From a virus: a stretch of 23,861 nt of DNA. The stretch is taken from the IMG/VR virus record IMGVR_UViG_3300021376_000356, positions 1 to 23,861 of that record. One strand, given 5' to 3'. Position numbers and translations under genes: made by a program. Positions 1-6,511 of this stretch are shown here, in pieces (within the stretch, counting starts at the first letter, position 1; the number at the start of each line of letters is the position of its first letter). Below the pieces are notes generated by a model. That model did not search any database. It saw only the letters and a program-made list of their open reading frames with translations, and was not told the origin of the DNA.

Positions 1-289
1 TTCCTTTTGCCACTATTTTTATACCAGCGATGGCAAAATAACTAGCTACACCTGCGGTTGGATTGGTTCTTACTACCGAAAATACTGCATCTAAAGCTTC
101 TTTTGACACTATTCCCGCTACTTTCCTAGCCCATTTTTCCCCATATTCCGCCTTAATTGCTTCATTAAATCCGGCGGAATTTGATAAAGCATAAAGACTA
201 CCATCGCTTGCCTGCCATATTACAGCATTTGTGTCAGGTCTTTTTGGAATTATTGCTTCTTTTGGCCCATGTCTTTGAATATCTCCCAT
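1..289 (-). CDS. Partial gene (N-terminal 96 residues), unknown tail/baseplate protein
   Basis: An open frame starts at an ATG at 289-287 and runs without a stop off the left edge; only the first 96 residues are visible. It begins MGDIQRHGPKEAIIPKRPDT and continues with a mixed alpha/beta-looking segment (WQASDGSLYALSN, then a charged helix EAIKAEYGEKWARKVAGIV, then a small-residue stretch VASYFAIAGIKIVAKG). The start lies 9 bases after the stop of the gp48-like gene, so it is the next gene of the same operon. I do not recognise a family. By position it should be a baseplate or tube-completion protein, because in T4-type phages the genes after the tape measure and gp48 usually encode baseplate parts. 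That is inference from context only. The good coding character and tight spacing make the gene itself likely. Confidence 0.7.
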   Translation of the reverse strand, partial: MGDIQRHGPKEAIIPKRPDTNAVIWQASDGSLYALSNSAGFNEAIKAEYGEKWARKVAGIVSKEALDAVFSVVRTNPTAGVASYFAIAGIKIVAKG

Positions 290-298
290 ATTTTTTAT

Positions 299-2167
299 TT
301 ATGCTTTATTTGCTACTGTTTTTTCGGGCGGAATAGGTGTTGCCTTTCTGTTTGCCGGCGTCGCATCCACATAACCATATAATAACTTATTTGGAGAAGA
401 ATTAAATCTATTTTCAAGAAATTTCACACCTATCTCAACATTTATTATCATAGGTAATTTATAATTGTCTGAGCTGAGGTTTTCATCAACAGTATACGCA
501 AATCCTCCCAAAAATATAGGAATAACGTTACTTGTTGCTTTTTTATTCATACCAATTTCCCAAGGCGTATTTTCATCAACACTAAATGTTAAACTATCAA
601 TAAAACATTCTCTTTCTTTATACCAATTACCAATCGTAAGTTTTAATATTGGTGGTACAACTGCTCCTGCAATTCCTTTGTAGTCCTGTGGATATGTATA
701 TGATGCTAACTCATTTATTCTTTCCCACATCATAGTGTGCTCATGTAAATTTAAGGAAAATATTTTAAAACTAAATGTCAAACTTCTTTCAATACTTTGA
801 TATGTATAAAAATTAAAAGGACTTCCTAAAAATTTATTAGTATCCCAATTTGGAGTATAAGTTTCTGTCATATCCGAAATGGTACATCTAAATTGAAGTG
901 TTTCGTTTTTATAAATTGAATAAAATTTTAAAGGTACAAAATCATAGTTATCAGAGGTACGTCCTTCTTCATCTATTTTTACTTCTGTACCTGAATAAAC
1001 AACAGAGTTAATTGTGTTTAATGCATCAGCTCCTATAGTCATACCTCTTTTCTTATATATTCCTTCCTTTTGTATTGATTGATTGTCAGAATATTTAGCT
1101 TTTGTTGAATTTAAACCATCTTTAAGACCAGCTAGAGCTATTTTAGGTATTTGTTCTAAATTTTTGCCTTTTAAGTTAAAATCTGCAAAATTTTGTAATT
1201 TAGCTTGTAGAAAAAAAGCACTTAAATCCAATCTATCCCAAGCATCTTCATTTCTAATTGAAGCTAAAGAACCTCTTTTACTAGTATATTTATCTTTTGA
1301 TGAATATTTAAAACTTAACAATGAAGATGGTTGTATGGTTTGCTGAGACCCTGCTTTCTTTTTCTTCACCCCATCAAAAACCAAATCACTTAGTTTCCCA
1401 ATTCCTTTTTTTAATAATCCACCTGCTGCAGATGCTGCTTTTGAAATTAAAAAATCTTTGGTTTGGCCTAAAGAATCTTTATTATCTCTTAATAAGTTTT
1501 GAATTAATTTTGGAACTTTATTTTTATTATTTAAAAATTTATTTCTTTTATCTATATCATACTCATGTTCAAAAAGCTCCTTTTTCTTTTGCACCCCTTT
1601 TTCAAATTCTTTTACAACATTCGATGGAATCATTTGTTCTGGTAATAGTGTTCCCAAAGTTCTACTAACTATATCCGCACCTATATCAGTACCTAAAGCT
1701 TTTAAATCTATTTTTGGTGGTGGTTTTACTTGTTCACCCTTTTTTTGCAATGCGTTTGAAATTCTATCACCTACAAAACTACCTAAAGCGTTTGCAACTT
1801 TATCAGTAATACTGTCATCTAAACCAGCACCACTTGCCCCTATACTTTTTAACATAATTTGCTTGGAACGGGTAGTACGATTTATAATTCTAAAATAATC
1901 TCCACCGTATAGTATTAATTTTGCAGTATCTGTCAATGGTTTTAATCCAACACTATCTTCCTCTATTCTATTTTCAACCAATCTAATAGATTGTTCTTTT
2001 CTTCTTTTATTAATTTTATTTGCAAAACTTTGTAATAATGGGTTTGTTGTTTGAATATCAATAATTGATTTTACATTTTGTACAGCGTATGCCTGTTCTG
2101 CAGTTTTACCTGTATTTGGTCCATCATTAATAACTTTTGTCCTAAATAAATCTTGTATTGTTGGCAT
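299..2167 (-). CDS. gp48-like baseplate tail-tube (tube cap/initiator) protein, long N-terminal extension
   Basis: The C-terminal third (about residues 405-585) has the layout of T4-type baseplate tube proteins. An aromatic-rich segment (ETYTPNWDTNKFLGSPFNFY) is followed by the helix MMWERINELASYTYP, the strand LKLTIGNWY, the motif SVDENTPWEIGM and the final strand LPMIINVEIGVKFLENR. Members of this family sit on the central hub and nucleate polymerisation of the tail tube. At 622 residues it is much longer than T4 gp48 (about 360). The extra N-terminal part is low in complexity, rich in Lys, Gly and Ala (for example residues 110-150 and around 235-275), and I cannot assign it. The gene starts 2 bases after the tape-measure stop, so the two are translationally close. 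The family call rests on motifs I recognise by eye; gp48 versus gp54 cannot be settled here. Confidence 0.75.
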   Translation of the reverse strand: MPTIQDLFRTKVINDGPNTGKTAEQAYAVQNVKSIIDIQTTNPLLQSFANKINKRRKEQSIRLVENRIEEDSVGLKPLTDTAKLILYGGDYFRIINRTTRSKQIMLKSIGASGAGLDDSITDKVANALGSFVGDRISNALQKKGEQVKPPPKIDLKALGTDIGADIVSRTLGTLLPEQMIPSNVVKEFEKGVQKKKELFEHEYDIDKRNKFLNNKNKVPKLIQNLLRDNKDSLGQTKDFLISKAASAAGGLLKKGIGKLSDLVFDGVKKKKAGSQQTIQPSSLLSFKYSSKDKYTSKRGSLASIRNEDAWDRLDLSAFFLQAKLQNFADFNLKGKNLEQIPKIALAGLKDGLNSTKAKYSDNQSIQKEGIYKKRGMTIGADALNTINSVVYSGTEVKIDEEGRTSDNYDFVPLKFYSIYKNETLQFRCTISDMTETYTPNWDTNKFLGSPFNFYTYQSIERSLTFSFKIFSLNLHEHTMMWERINELASYTYPQDYKGIAGAVVPPILKLTIGNWYKERECFIDSLTFSVDENTPWEIGMNKKATSNVIPIFLGGFAYTVDENLSSDNYKLPMIINVEIGVKFLENRFNSSPNKLLYGYVDATPANRKATPIPPEKTVANKA

Positions 2168-2169
2168 AA

Positions 2170-4578
2170 TTAAAGTCTTTGTCCGTACGCAAAATTATTT
2201 CTTGTACTTTGTTCACTTGCTATAGCAATTCCTGTTGTAACTTTTTGCCCGTCAAGATATGCATTAGCTCGTATTTTTCCAGAATTCATATCTTGTCTTA
2301 ATTTTTTCATTTCATCAACTAATACTCCAATAGCTTGTGTAGCTCCACCACCCAACGGCATAGTTGCCATAGCAGATAATTGAGAACCTCTGTTCAATCT
2401 ATCTACAACATTCGGTCCCATAGCAACTTGGTCATTTCTTGTTCCTTGATATATTCCACCTTCAGATGTAGATATAACCGTACCACCGCCAGCACTTGGA
2501 GCGCCCACCGCCATATCACCAACTTTTGTACTAGCACTACCCATCAAACTCATTAATCCTGCAATCGTTCCTACTGATAAAGCCGCACCTATTATACCAA
2601 ATTTTGCATTACCAGCATAAATTTTCGCAATAGACTTTTTGAGTTCCATTTTGGCTGCTTTTTTACTCAAAATATACATTGTTGTTAATCCTGCTATAAT
2701 TGCTGGAAATAATCCTGGTATAAAATTTAAAACTTTAAAAATAAACCCAAACACACTACCTATCATTGTAATAAGCGGTGCCAATCCTTCCATTAAAGGT
2801 ACAAATCCAGTTGCCAAAGCTGCGGTAATTCCTTTAAATGAATTTTCCATTTGCGTTACAGCATCTGCAATTTGTTGTTGTTTTTCTAATTCTTTCACTT
2901 TATCTTTAAGTTGAGAATCAGTCATATCGGTAAGGGTTAATCCCTTATCCATAGCATCTGCAACTAATTTCTTTTGCTCATCACTTAATCCAACTAAACG
3001 CTCTTGCATTGTAAGTTGTTTAGTAATTTCTTCAACGGTCATTCCTGCAGCATCCGCTAAAGCTCTTTGTGTGAAAATATCTTTATCTCTAAAATCACCA
3101 GTTCTTTGTACCTGTCTTAAAATTTCTTTTTGTGCATCAGCATGTCTATCAGCATATGCCAAAGCTCTGGCTTGAGATAAATTAAATTGTCCACCTACAA
3201 AAGTTGCTGCAACTAATTCTTTCTCAATACCTTCTTCAAAATCCAAAAGCTTTTCAGTAGATGTAACAACACTTTTTATATTAGTACCTAATCTTCTTGC
3301 TTCAACCGCTGCTTTTGCCAAAGCATTTATATCACCTCTAAAATATTTGTAAGATTCTTCCGCGGATTCTGCTATATCTTTAAATAATTGAGAAGGTGCA
3401 ACGCCAGACATTTTTGCCATATCAATAAGTTGCATTGATACATTTTGTGCAGTTTCAGCACTCAATCCGGCCATATTTTGGAATATCATATTAACCGCGG
3501 CGGCATCGGATTGTGCAATAGCAAAGTTTTTATTCATTACAGTTAATGAAGAAACTATTCCTTCACTAAATGGTATTGCATCACCAAACTCTTTTTTAAG
3601 AGCAGACACACTATCATATACATCTTCTGCTTCAACTCCTAATGCAGCGAATTCATTTTTAATACTTTTTACCTGAGCATCAATTTCTTTAGTTTGGTCT
3701 GCGGTAAGTCCCGTTTCTTGTCTAAATTTTTTCTGAGCCGCACTTAATTCAGTAAATTGGCTAATTGCAAGTGCAAGAATTCCACCCAATATCACTATCG
3801 GTCCTAAACTTTTTGCAGTTGCTTTTACTACATTTCCAATACCTGAAACAATACTTTGTAAACCTTCTGGTAGAGCATTATATAAACCCGTAGTTTGTGC
3901 ACTTATTTCTCTATACCTCTCAGCCTGTTTTGTAAGGGCTTCATTTCTTTCATATATTTCCTGCGCTAATTTCCTATCTTCTTCCGATAATCCCGTTAAT
4001 GATGCTTGAAATTCTAATCTTCTTTTTACTTCATCATTTATACCAAATAAATTATCTCTTTCGCTACCAGCCAATTCCGCTGCTTCTATTTGAGTTTGTC
4101 TAACTCCTTCTAATACCTGTCTTCTTGCCTGCAATCCTATCAATTCTTCACCACTAGCATTAATTTCTTGTTTTTTTATCTCTAATATTTTTGCAGTAAT
4201 TGCAGCAAAAGCACCTCCACCTTTTTGTTGAGATACTAAAAGGTTTTTAATAGATGGTGTTAATTTTGAAAATGATGTTCCGTATTCTTCCTGTAAATCA
4301 TTATACGATTGTTGTCTTTTTGCAGCTTCTTCCCAAAAATCAGCATATTCATCAACTTCATCTTTTATATCTTGTATTCCCTCAAGTTCTTTAGCTAGAT
4401 TATCAAGATGGTCTTTATCTTTCTGATTTCTTTTTTCTAAACGTTTTATCTCATCTCCACCAGCAACAGCAATACGTTTATTCCTCTCTTCAATGCGTTG
4501 TAATATTTCATCACGCTCTTTGAGAAGTTTATTCTGTTTTTCTAATTCTTCCGGTGTAAGATTTCTAACGTCTGCCAT
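2170..4578 (-). CDS. Tail tape measure protein (T4 gp29-like role)
   Basis: This 802-residue protein has tape-measure character. Residues 1-80 are a highly charged heptad-rich coiled coil (LLKERDEILQRIEERNKRI), with further helical segments to about 250. A hydrophobic segment LGPIVILGGILALAISQF lies near 257-275, a long alpha-helical middle follows, and strongly hydrophobic helices lie near 590-640 (ITMIGSVFGFIFKVLNFIPG) and 656-680. The last part is a Gly/Ser-rich linker and a short terminal domain ending in AYGQRL. Tape measures set tail length, occupy the tube lumen and leave with the DNA, and membrane-active helices are usual. It lies directly downstream of the predicted tail chaperones (gp26-like gene and its extension, 77-residue gene) and upstream of the gp48-like tube cap, which is the usual position. 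Whether it is homologous to gp29 or only analogous cannot be seen. Confidence 0.85.
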   Translation of the reverse strand: MADVRNLTPEELEKQNKLLKERDEILQRIEERNKRIAVAGGDEIKRLEKRNQKDKDHLDNLAKELEGIQDIKDEVDEYADFWEEAAKRQQSYNDLQEEYGTSFSKLTPSIKNLLVSQQKGGGAFAAITAKILEIKKQEINASGEELIGLQARRQVLEGVRQTQIEAAELAGSERDNLFGINDEVKRRLEFQASLTGLSEEDRKLAQEIYERNEALTKQAERYREISAQTTGLYNALPEGLQSIVSGIGNVVKATAKSLGPIVILGGILALAISQFTELSAAQKKFRQETGLTADQTKEIDAQVKSIKNEFAALGVEAEDVYDSVSALKKEFGDAIPFSEGIVSSLTVMNKNFAIAQSDAAAVNMIFQNMAGLSAETAQNVSMQLIDMAKMSGVAPSQLFKDIAESAEESYKYFRGDINALAKAAVEARRLGTNIKSVVTSTEKLLDFEEGIEKELVAATFVGGQFNLSQARALAYADRHADAQKEILRQVQRTGDFRDKDIFTQRALADAAGMTVEEITKQLTMQERLVGLSDEQKKLVADAMDKGLTLTDMTDSQLKDKVKELEKQQQIADAVTQMENSFKGITAALATGFVPLMEGLAPLITMIGSVFGFIFKVLNFIPGLFPAIIAGLTTMYILSKKAAKMELKKSIAKIYAGNAKFGIIGAALSVGTIAGLMSLMGSASTKVGDMAVGAPSAGGGTVISTSEGGIYQGTRNDQVAMGPNVVDRLNRGSQLSAMATMPLGGGATQAIGVLVDEMKKLRQDMNSGKIRANAYLDGQKVTTGIAIASEQSTRNNFAYGQRL

Positions 4579-4586
4579 TTATAAAA

Positions 4587-4820
4587 TTATTTTACAAAAC
4601 CGTGCTTTAGCAAGTATGCATAAATTTCAGGATCATTTTTTTTAACTTTATCCAAATAATCTTTTGATTTTGCATCAATTGCATCAATTTTTGCCTGCAG
4701 TTGTTTTAACACAGGATCATTATCAATTATTTTTTGTAATTTTTCCGGTGTCCTTTTGGATTTAAACAAAGTCCAAAATTCATTTATATTTGCTTCAGAT
4801 AATTTATATTTTTTTTCCAT
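4587..4820 (-). CDS. Small helical protein of unknown function upstream of the tape measure
   Basis: This is a 77-residue, Lys/Asp-rich, probably all-helical protein (MEKKYKLSEANINEFWTLF at the N-terminus, KNDPEIYAYLLKHGFVK at the C-terminus). It has no signal peptide or membrane segment. It starts 27 bases after the conserved TATTTATA motif and 8 bases before the tape-measure start, so it is the first gene of the tape-measure operon. I do not recognise a family. The position between a gp26-type protein and the tape measure, and the small acidic/basic helical make-up, fit a tail-assembly chaperone or a baseplate-hub helper. That role is inference. The ATG chosen is the only good start after the terminator and promoter motif. 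Confidence 0.75.
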   Translation of the reverse strand: MEKKYKLSEANINEFWTLFKSKRTPEKLQKIIDNDPVLKQLQAKIDAIDAKSKDYLDKVKKNDPEIYAYLLKHGFVK

Positions 4821-4847
4821 TTTAGTATTGTTTACACTTATTCAAAC

Positions 4848-4856
4848 TATAAATAT
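4848..4856 (-). promoter_or_regulatory. Conserved TATTTATA motif, probable phage late promoter element
   Basis: The minus strand reads ATATTTATA. The 8-mer TATTTATA ends 27 bases before the ATG of the 77-residue gene and lies just after the terminator at 4862-4910. The same exact 8-mer is found upstream of five other genes in the window. On the plus strand it reads TATAAATA, identical to the T4 late promoter core but facing away from the genes. Promoter function is inferred from position and repetition. Confidence 0.55.
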
Positions 4857-4861
4857 CTTAT

Positions 4862-4910
4862 AAAAGAAAAAGTTAGGTGTTGGTAACATATCTACCTATA
4901 CCTAACTTTT
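4862..4910 (-). terminator. Rho-independent terminator after the gp26-like gene and its extension
   Basis: On the minus strand an 11-base arm AAAAGTTAGGT (4910-4900) pairs perfectly with ACCTAACTTTT (4878-4868), and TCTTTTA follows. The 21-base loop contains an additional short inner pairing GGTA/TACC. The stop codon of the out-of-frame extension (4894-4892) lies inside the hairpin loop, so the hairpin overlaps the end of that reading frame. The conserved promoter-like motif of the next gene begins 12 bases further on. Confidence 0.7.
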
Positions 4911-5113
4911 GAAGCTCCTGTGCTTTTTTGCGCCCTTTTTGCTTCTTCGTTTTCTTTCTTTTTAGACTCCACCAACTTATTATAGTAAAATATTCTTAAA
5001 TATGTTGGCATTTTGTAGAGCTCCATCATAGAAAATCCGTTACTATACTCAACCATTTCAAAGATTTGAGTATGAAGATTATAACTATGATTCTTCGGAA
5101 GGCCAAAAAAAGT
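4892..5113 (-). CDS. Out-of-frame C-terminal extension of the gp26-like gene, probably reached by ribosomal frameshift
   Basis: A second frame is open from just after a TAA at 5116-5114 to a TAG at 4894-4892. It overlaps the end of the gp26-like frame by about 26 bases, which include a T7 run. After the T run it encodes 70 residues (GLPKNHSYNLHTQIFEMVEY, then SNGFSMMELYKMPTYLRIFY, then a Lys/Glu-rich helix ending KVRYR). The pattern of an aromatic, Gly-Phe-Ser, Met-Pro-x-x-Leu-Arg-x-Phe-Tyr motif and a charged helix looks like a conserved small T4-type tail assembly protein rather than chance. Entry could be a +1 or -2 shift on TTT-TTT-T, giving a fusion of about 320 residues. Alternatives are independent initiation (the first in-frame ATG is at 5056, giving 54 residues) or a one-base sequencing error in the T run that splits one gene. 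No good Shine-Dalgarno precedes the internal ATG. Confidence 0.7.
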   Translation of the reverse strand, partial: TFFGLPKNHSYNLHTQIFEMVEYSNGFSMMELYKMPTYLRIFYYNKLVESKKKENEEAKRAQKSTGASKVRYR

Positions 5114-5849
5114 TTACGCCCATTGGAATGGGCACCACCTCCACTTCTCCATCGTCATGCGTATATTCAAATACCATGTTCATATCCGGAGCTATTTTTT
5201 TAACGTATTCTCTAAAAGCTTTACTATCTTTAGCCAAAAATGAATTACTGATAAATTTATTTATATATCCTAAATCAGAATTACCATCAACCGATTTTAT
5301 CATGTACCTAAGACGTGTTGTAATTTCAAAAGAACTATCCTTATTTAATTTTTCTAAAGCCTGTATATCTCTATCAATCAATTTTTCATCTCCGTGTGTA
5401 AGTAACTTAAACTTAATAACATTTTTACCTACCGGTGTAGTAAACTCAAATTCGTTTTTATTATTTAACAAACTATAATCTATTTCTCTTACACCAACTT
5501 TAGATAAATCCACATTAGTTTCTAAAGTAGCACTTTTCTTTTTAGAATAAAAAGTTACTTGATAATCACTACCATAACCCAATAATCTAGTTGCTAAAAT
5601 AATTGCGTTTTTATCACCCAATGTAATATCATCAATATTTACATTATCTACTACAATTGATTCAAAAAGTTTATCCAATACGATACCTTTTTTAATAAGA
5701 TTAGCGGAAGAAAGTATATCTTCTTCTTTAGCAGTCATATATTTTATTGTAATTCTGCCGGATGATAGTGGGTTATCTTTTGGATAAATTAACCCTTTTG
5801 ATGGAAGGTCTAACACTTCCGTTGGAAAATCAAAGTTTTTTTCACTCAT
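5085..5849 (-). CDS. T4 gp26-like baseplate hub / tail assembly protein (zero-frame product)
   Basis: The 254-residue protein starts FPTEVLDLPSKGLIYPKDNP and contains the signature IKYMTAKEEDIL followed by LIKKGIVLDKLFESI (residues about 35-65). This is the pattern of the T4-type baseplate family to which gp26 belongs, widespread in T4-like phages. A middle beta-rich part and a C-terminal helical part (LRYMIKSVDG, AFREYVKKIAPDMNM) follow, ending FFWPSEES. The family is usually annotated as a baseplate hub subunit. Because it precedes the tape measure and overlaps a frameshifted extension, it may instead or also act as the tail assembly chaperone (a G/GT-like pair); this is inference. It starts 21 bases after a TATTTATA motif, itself placed directly after a strong terminator, so it begins its own transcript. 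No clear Shine-Dalgarno is seen. Confidence 0.8.
   Translation of the reverse strand: MSEKNFDFPTEVLDLPSKGLIYPKDNPLSSGRITIKYMTAKEEDILSSANLIKKGIVLDKLFESIVVDNVNIDDITLGDKNAIILATRLLGYGSDYQVTFYSKKKSATLETNVDLSKVGVREIDYSLLNNKNEFEFTTPVGKNVIKFKLLTHGDEKLIDRDIQALEKLNKDSSFEITTRLRYMIKSVDGNSDLGYINKFISNSFLAKDSKAFREYVKKIAPDMNMVFEYTHDDGEVEVVPIPMGVNFFWPSEES
5105..5111 (-). other. T7 slippery run, candidate +1/-2 ribosomal frameshift site
   Basis: The minus strand reads AAC TTT TTT TGG in the gp26-like frame. A peptidyl Phe-tRNA on the second TTT can re-pair perfectly with TTT after moving one base forward or two bases back. Either move puts the ribosome in the frame that is open to 4892. The site lies in the short overlap between the stop of the extension frame (5116-5114) and the stop of the zero frame (5087-5085). 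A homopolymer is also where a sequencing or replication indel is most likely. Confidence 0.5.
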
Positions 5850-5870
5850 AACATTGTTTATTTTTGTATA

Positions 5871-5878
5871 TATAAATA
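5871..5878 (-). promoter_or_regulatory. Conserved TATTTATA motif, probable phage late promoter element
   Basis: TATTTATA on the minus strand (TATAAATA on plus) lies 21 bases upstream of the gp26-like start and about 20-30 bases downstream of the terminator that follows the tail-tube gene. It is the second of six identical intergenic copies. Coding-strand context is TGTATTTATATATACAAAAA. Confidence 0.55.
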
Positions 5879-5899
5879 CATAAAATAAAAAAAATTGAA

Positions 5900-5932
5900 A
5901 ATAAAAAAGGGATACTTTTGGTATCCCTTCTT
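5900..5932 (-). terminator. Strong rho-independent terminator after the tail-tube gene
   Basis: A perfect 7-base stem GGGATAC/GTATCCC has a 5-base loop (5909-5927) and is followed on the minus strand by a T-rich run (TTTTTTATTTT). On the plus strand it is also followed by TTC and six T, so it could stop transcription in both directions. It lies 20 bases after the tube stop codon and ends the sheath-tube unit. Confidence 0.9.
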
Positions 5933-5951
5933 TTTTATATTGTTTTAAATA

Positions 5952-6455
5952 TTAGTATTCAAGAACTGCGTAATCGTAAGTAAGTGTTAATTCAATTGAT
6001 ACTGGTTCATTTGTTGAACCGAAATCCAAATCACCGAAAGATGCTCTAGATATAAACGCTCCGTTCAATGTCCATTGTTCAACTTTATCACCTACAGGAC
6101 CTAACATATAAAAATTAATAGTCTTTTTGTAAAATTCTGCATATCCATCACGTCCGGTAATAGATTCATGTGATAAACGAATCCACTCCATTACTAATTG
6201 TGCTGCTGATGGGACAATTGGGTCATAAAGAGTTATAGTCAAATCTTGCCACTCACCTTTACCTTTTAATTTTCTATAAGTGTTGATGTGATCAATTTTA
6301 ACAGTTTCAAACTGAATTTCAGGTCTATTTGCTGTTTTAACCATAAATGCGGGGATACCAACTTCTGCAATTTCCATGTAGTAGCGGTTCTTCATTTTTG
6401 GTTCGAACTGCCTGAATATCATCTGGTCATATGTTAATATTAAATTGTCTGCCAT
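5952..6455 (-). CDS. 19: Tail tube protein (T4 gp19-like)
   Basis: The protein is 167 residues, very close to T4 gp19 (163). The family layout is clear: N-terminal helix segment DQMIFRQFEPKMKNRYYMEI, then a strand on binding partners (VKTANRPEIQFETVKIDHIN), then KLKGKGEWQDLTITLYDP, a helix AAQLVMEWIRLSHE, and a C-terminal beta part ASFGDLDFGSTNEPVSIELT ending DYAVLEY. Hexameric rings of this protein stack to form the inner tube through which DNA passes. The gene follows the sheath gene and ends at a strong terminator, as expected for a highly expressed structural gene. An AGGA Shine-Dalgarno (6467-6464) sits 8 bases before the ATG, and a TATTTATA motif 25 bases before it, so it may be transcribed from its own start as well as by readthrough from the sheath gene. 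Confidence 0.95.
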   Translation of the reverse strand: MADNLILTYDQMIFRQFEPKMKNRYYMEIAEVGIPAFMVKTANRPEIQFETVKIDHINTYRKLKGKGEWQDLTITLYDPIVPSAAQLVMEWIRLSHESITGRDGYAEFYKKTINFYMLGPVGDKVEQWTLNGAFISRASFGDLDFGSTNEPVSIELTLTYDYAVLEY

Positions 6456-6480
6456 TTTTTTGTTCCTTTTATTTTACATT

Positions 6481-6489
6481 TATAAATAT
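6481..6489 (-). promoter_or_regulatory. Conserved TATTTATA motif upstream of the tail tube gene
   Basis: The coding strand reads AGATATTTATAAATG, 25 bases upstream of the tube ATG and in the short gap after the sheath stop. I see no terminator hairpin between sheath and tube, so this copy would give an additional internal start and raise tube expression relative to sheath. It is one of six identical copies. Confidence 0.5.
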
Positions 6490-6511
6490 CTACCTTCGTT
6501 ACTTTCCATTA

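Noticed and set aside
5258-5265. TATAAATA on the minus strand inside the gp26-like gene (T4 late orientation)
   Set aside because: It encodes part of GYINKFI within a conserved gene, with no gene start nearby; it is likely a chance match in AT-rich DNA.
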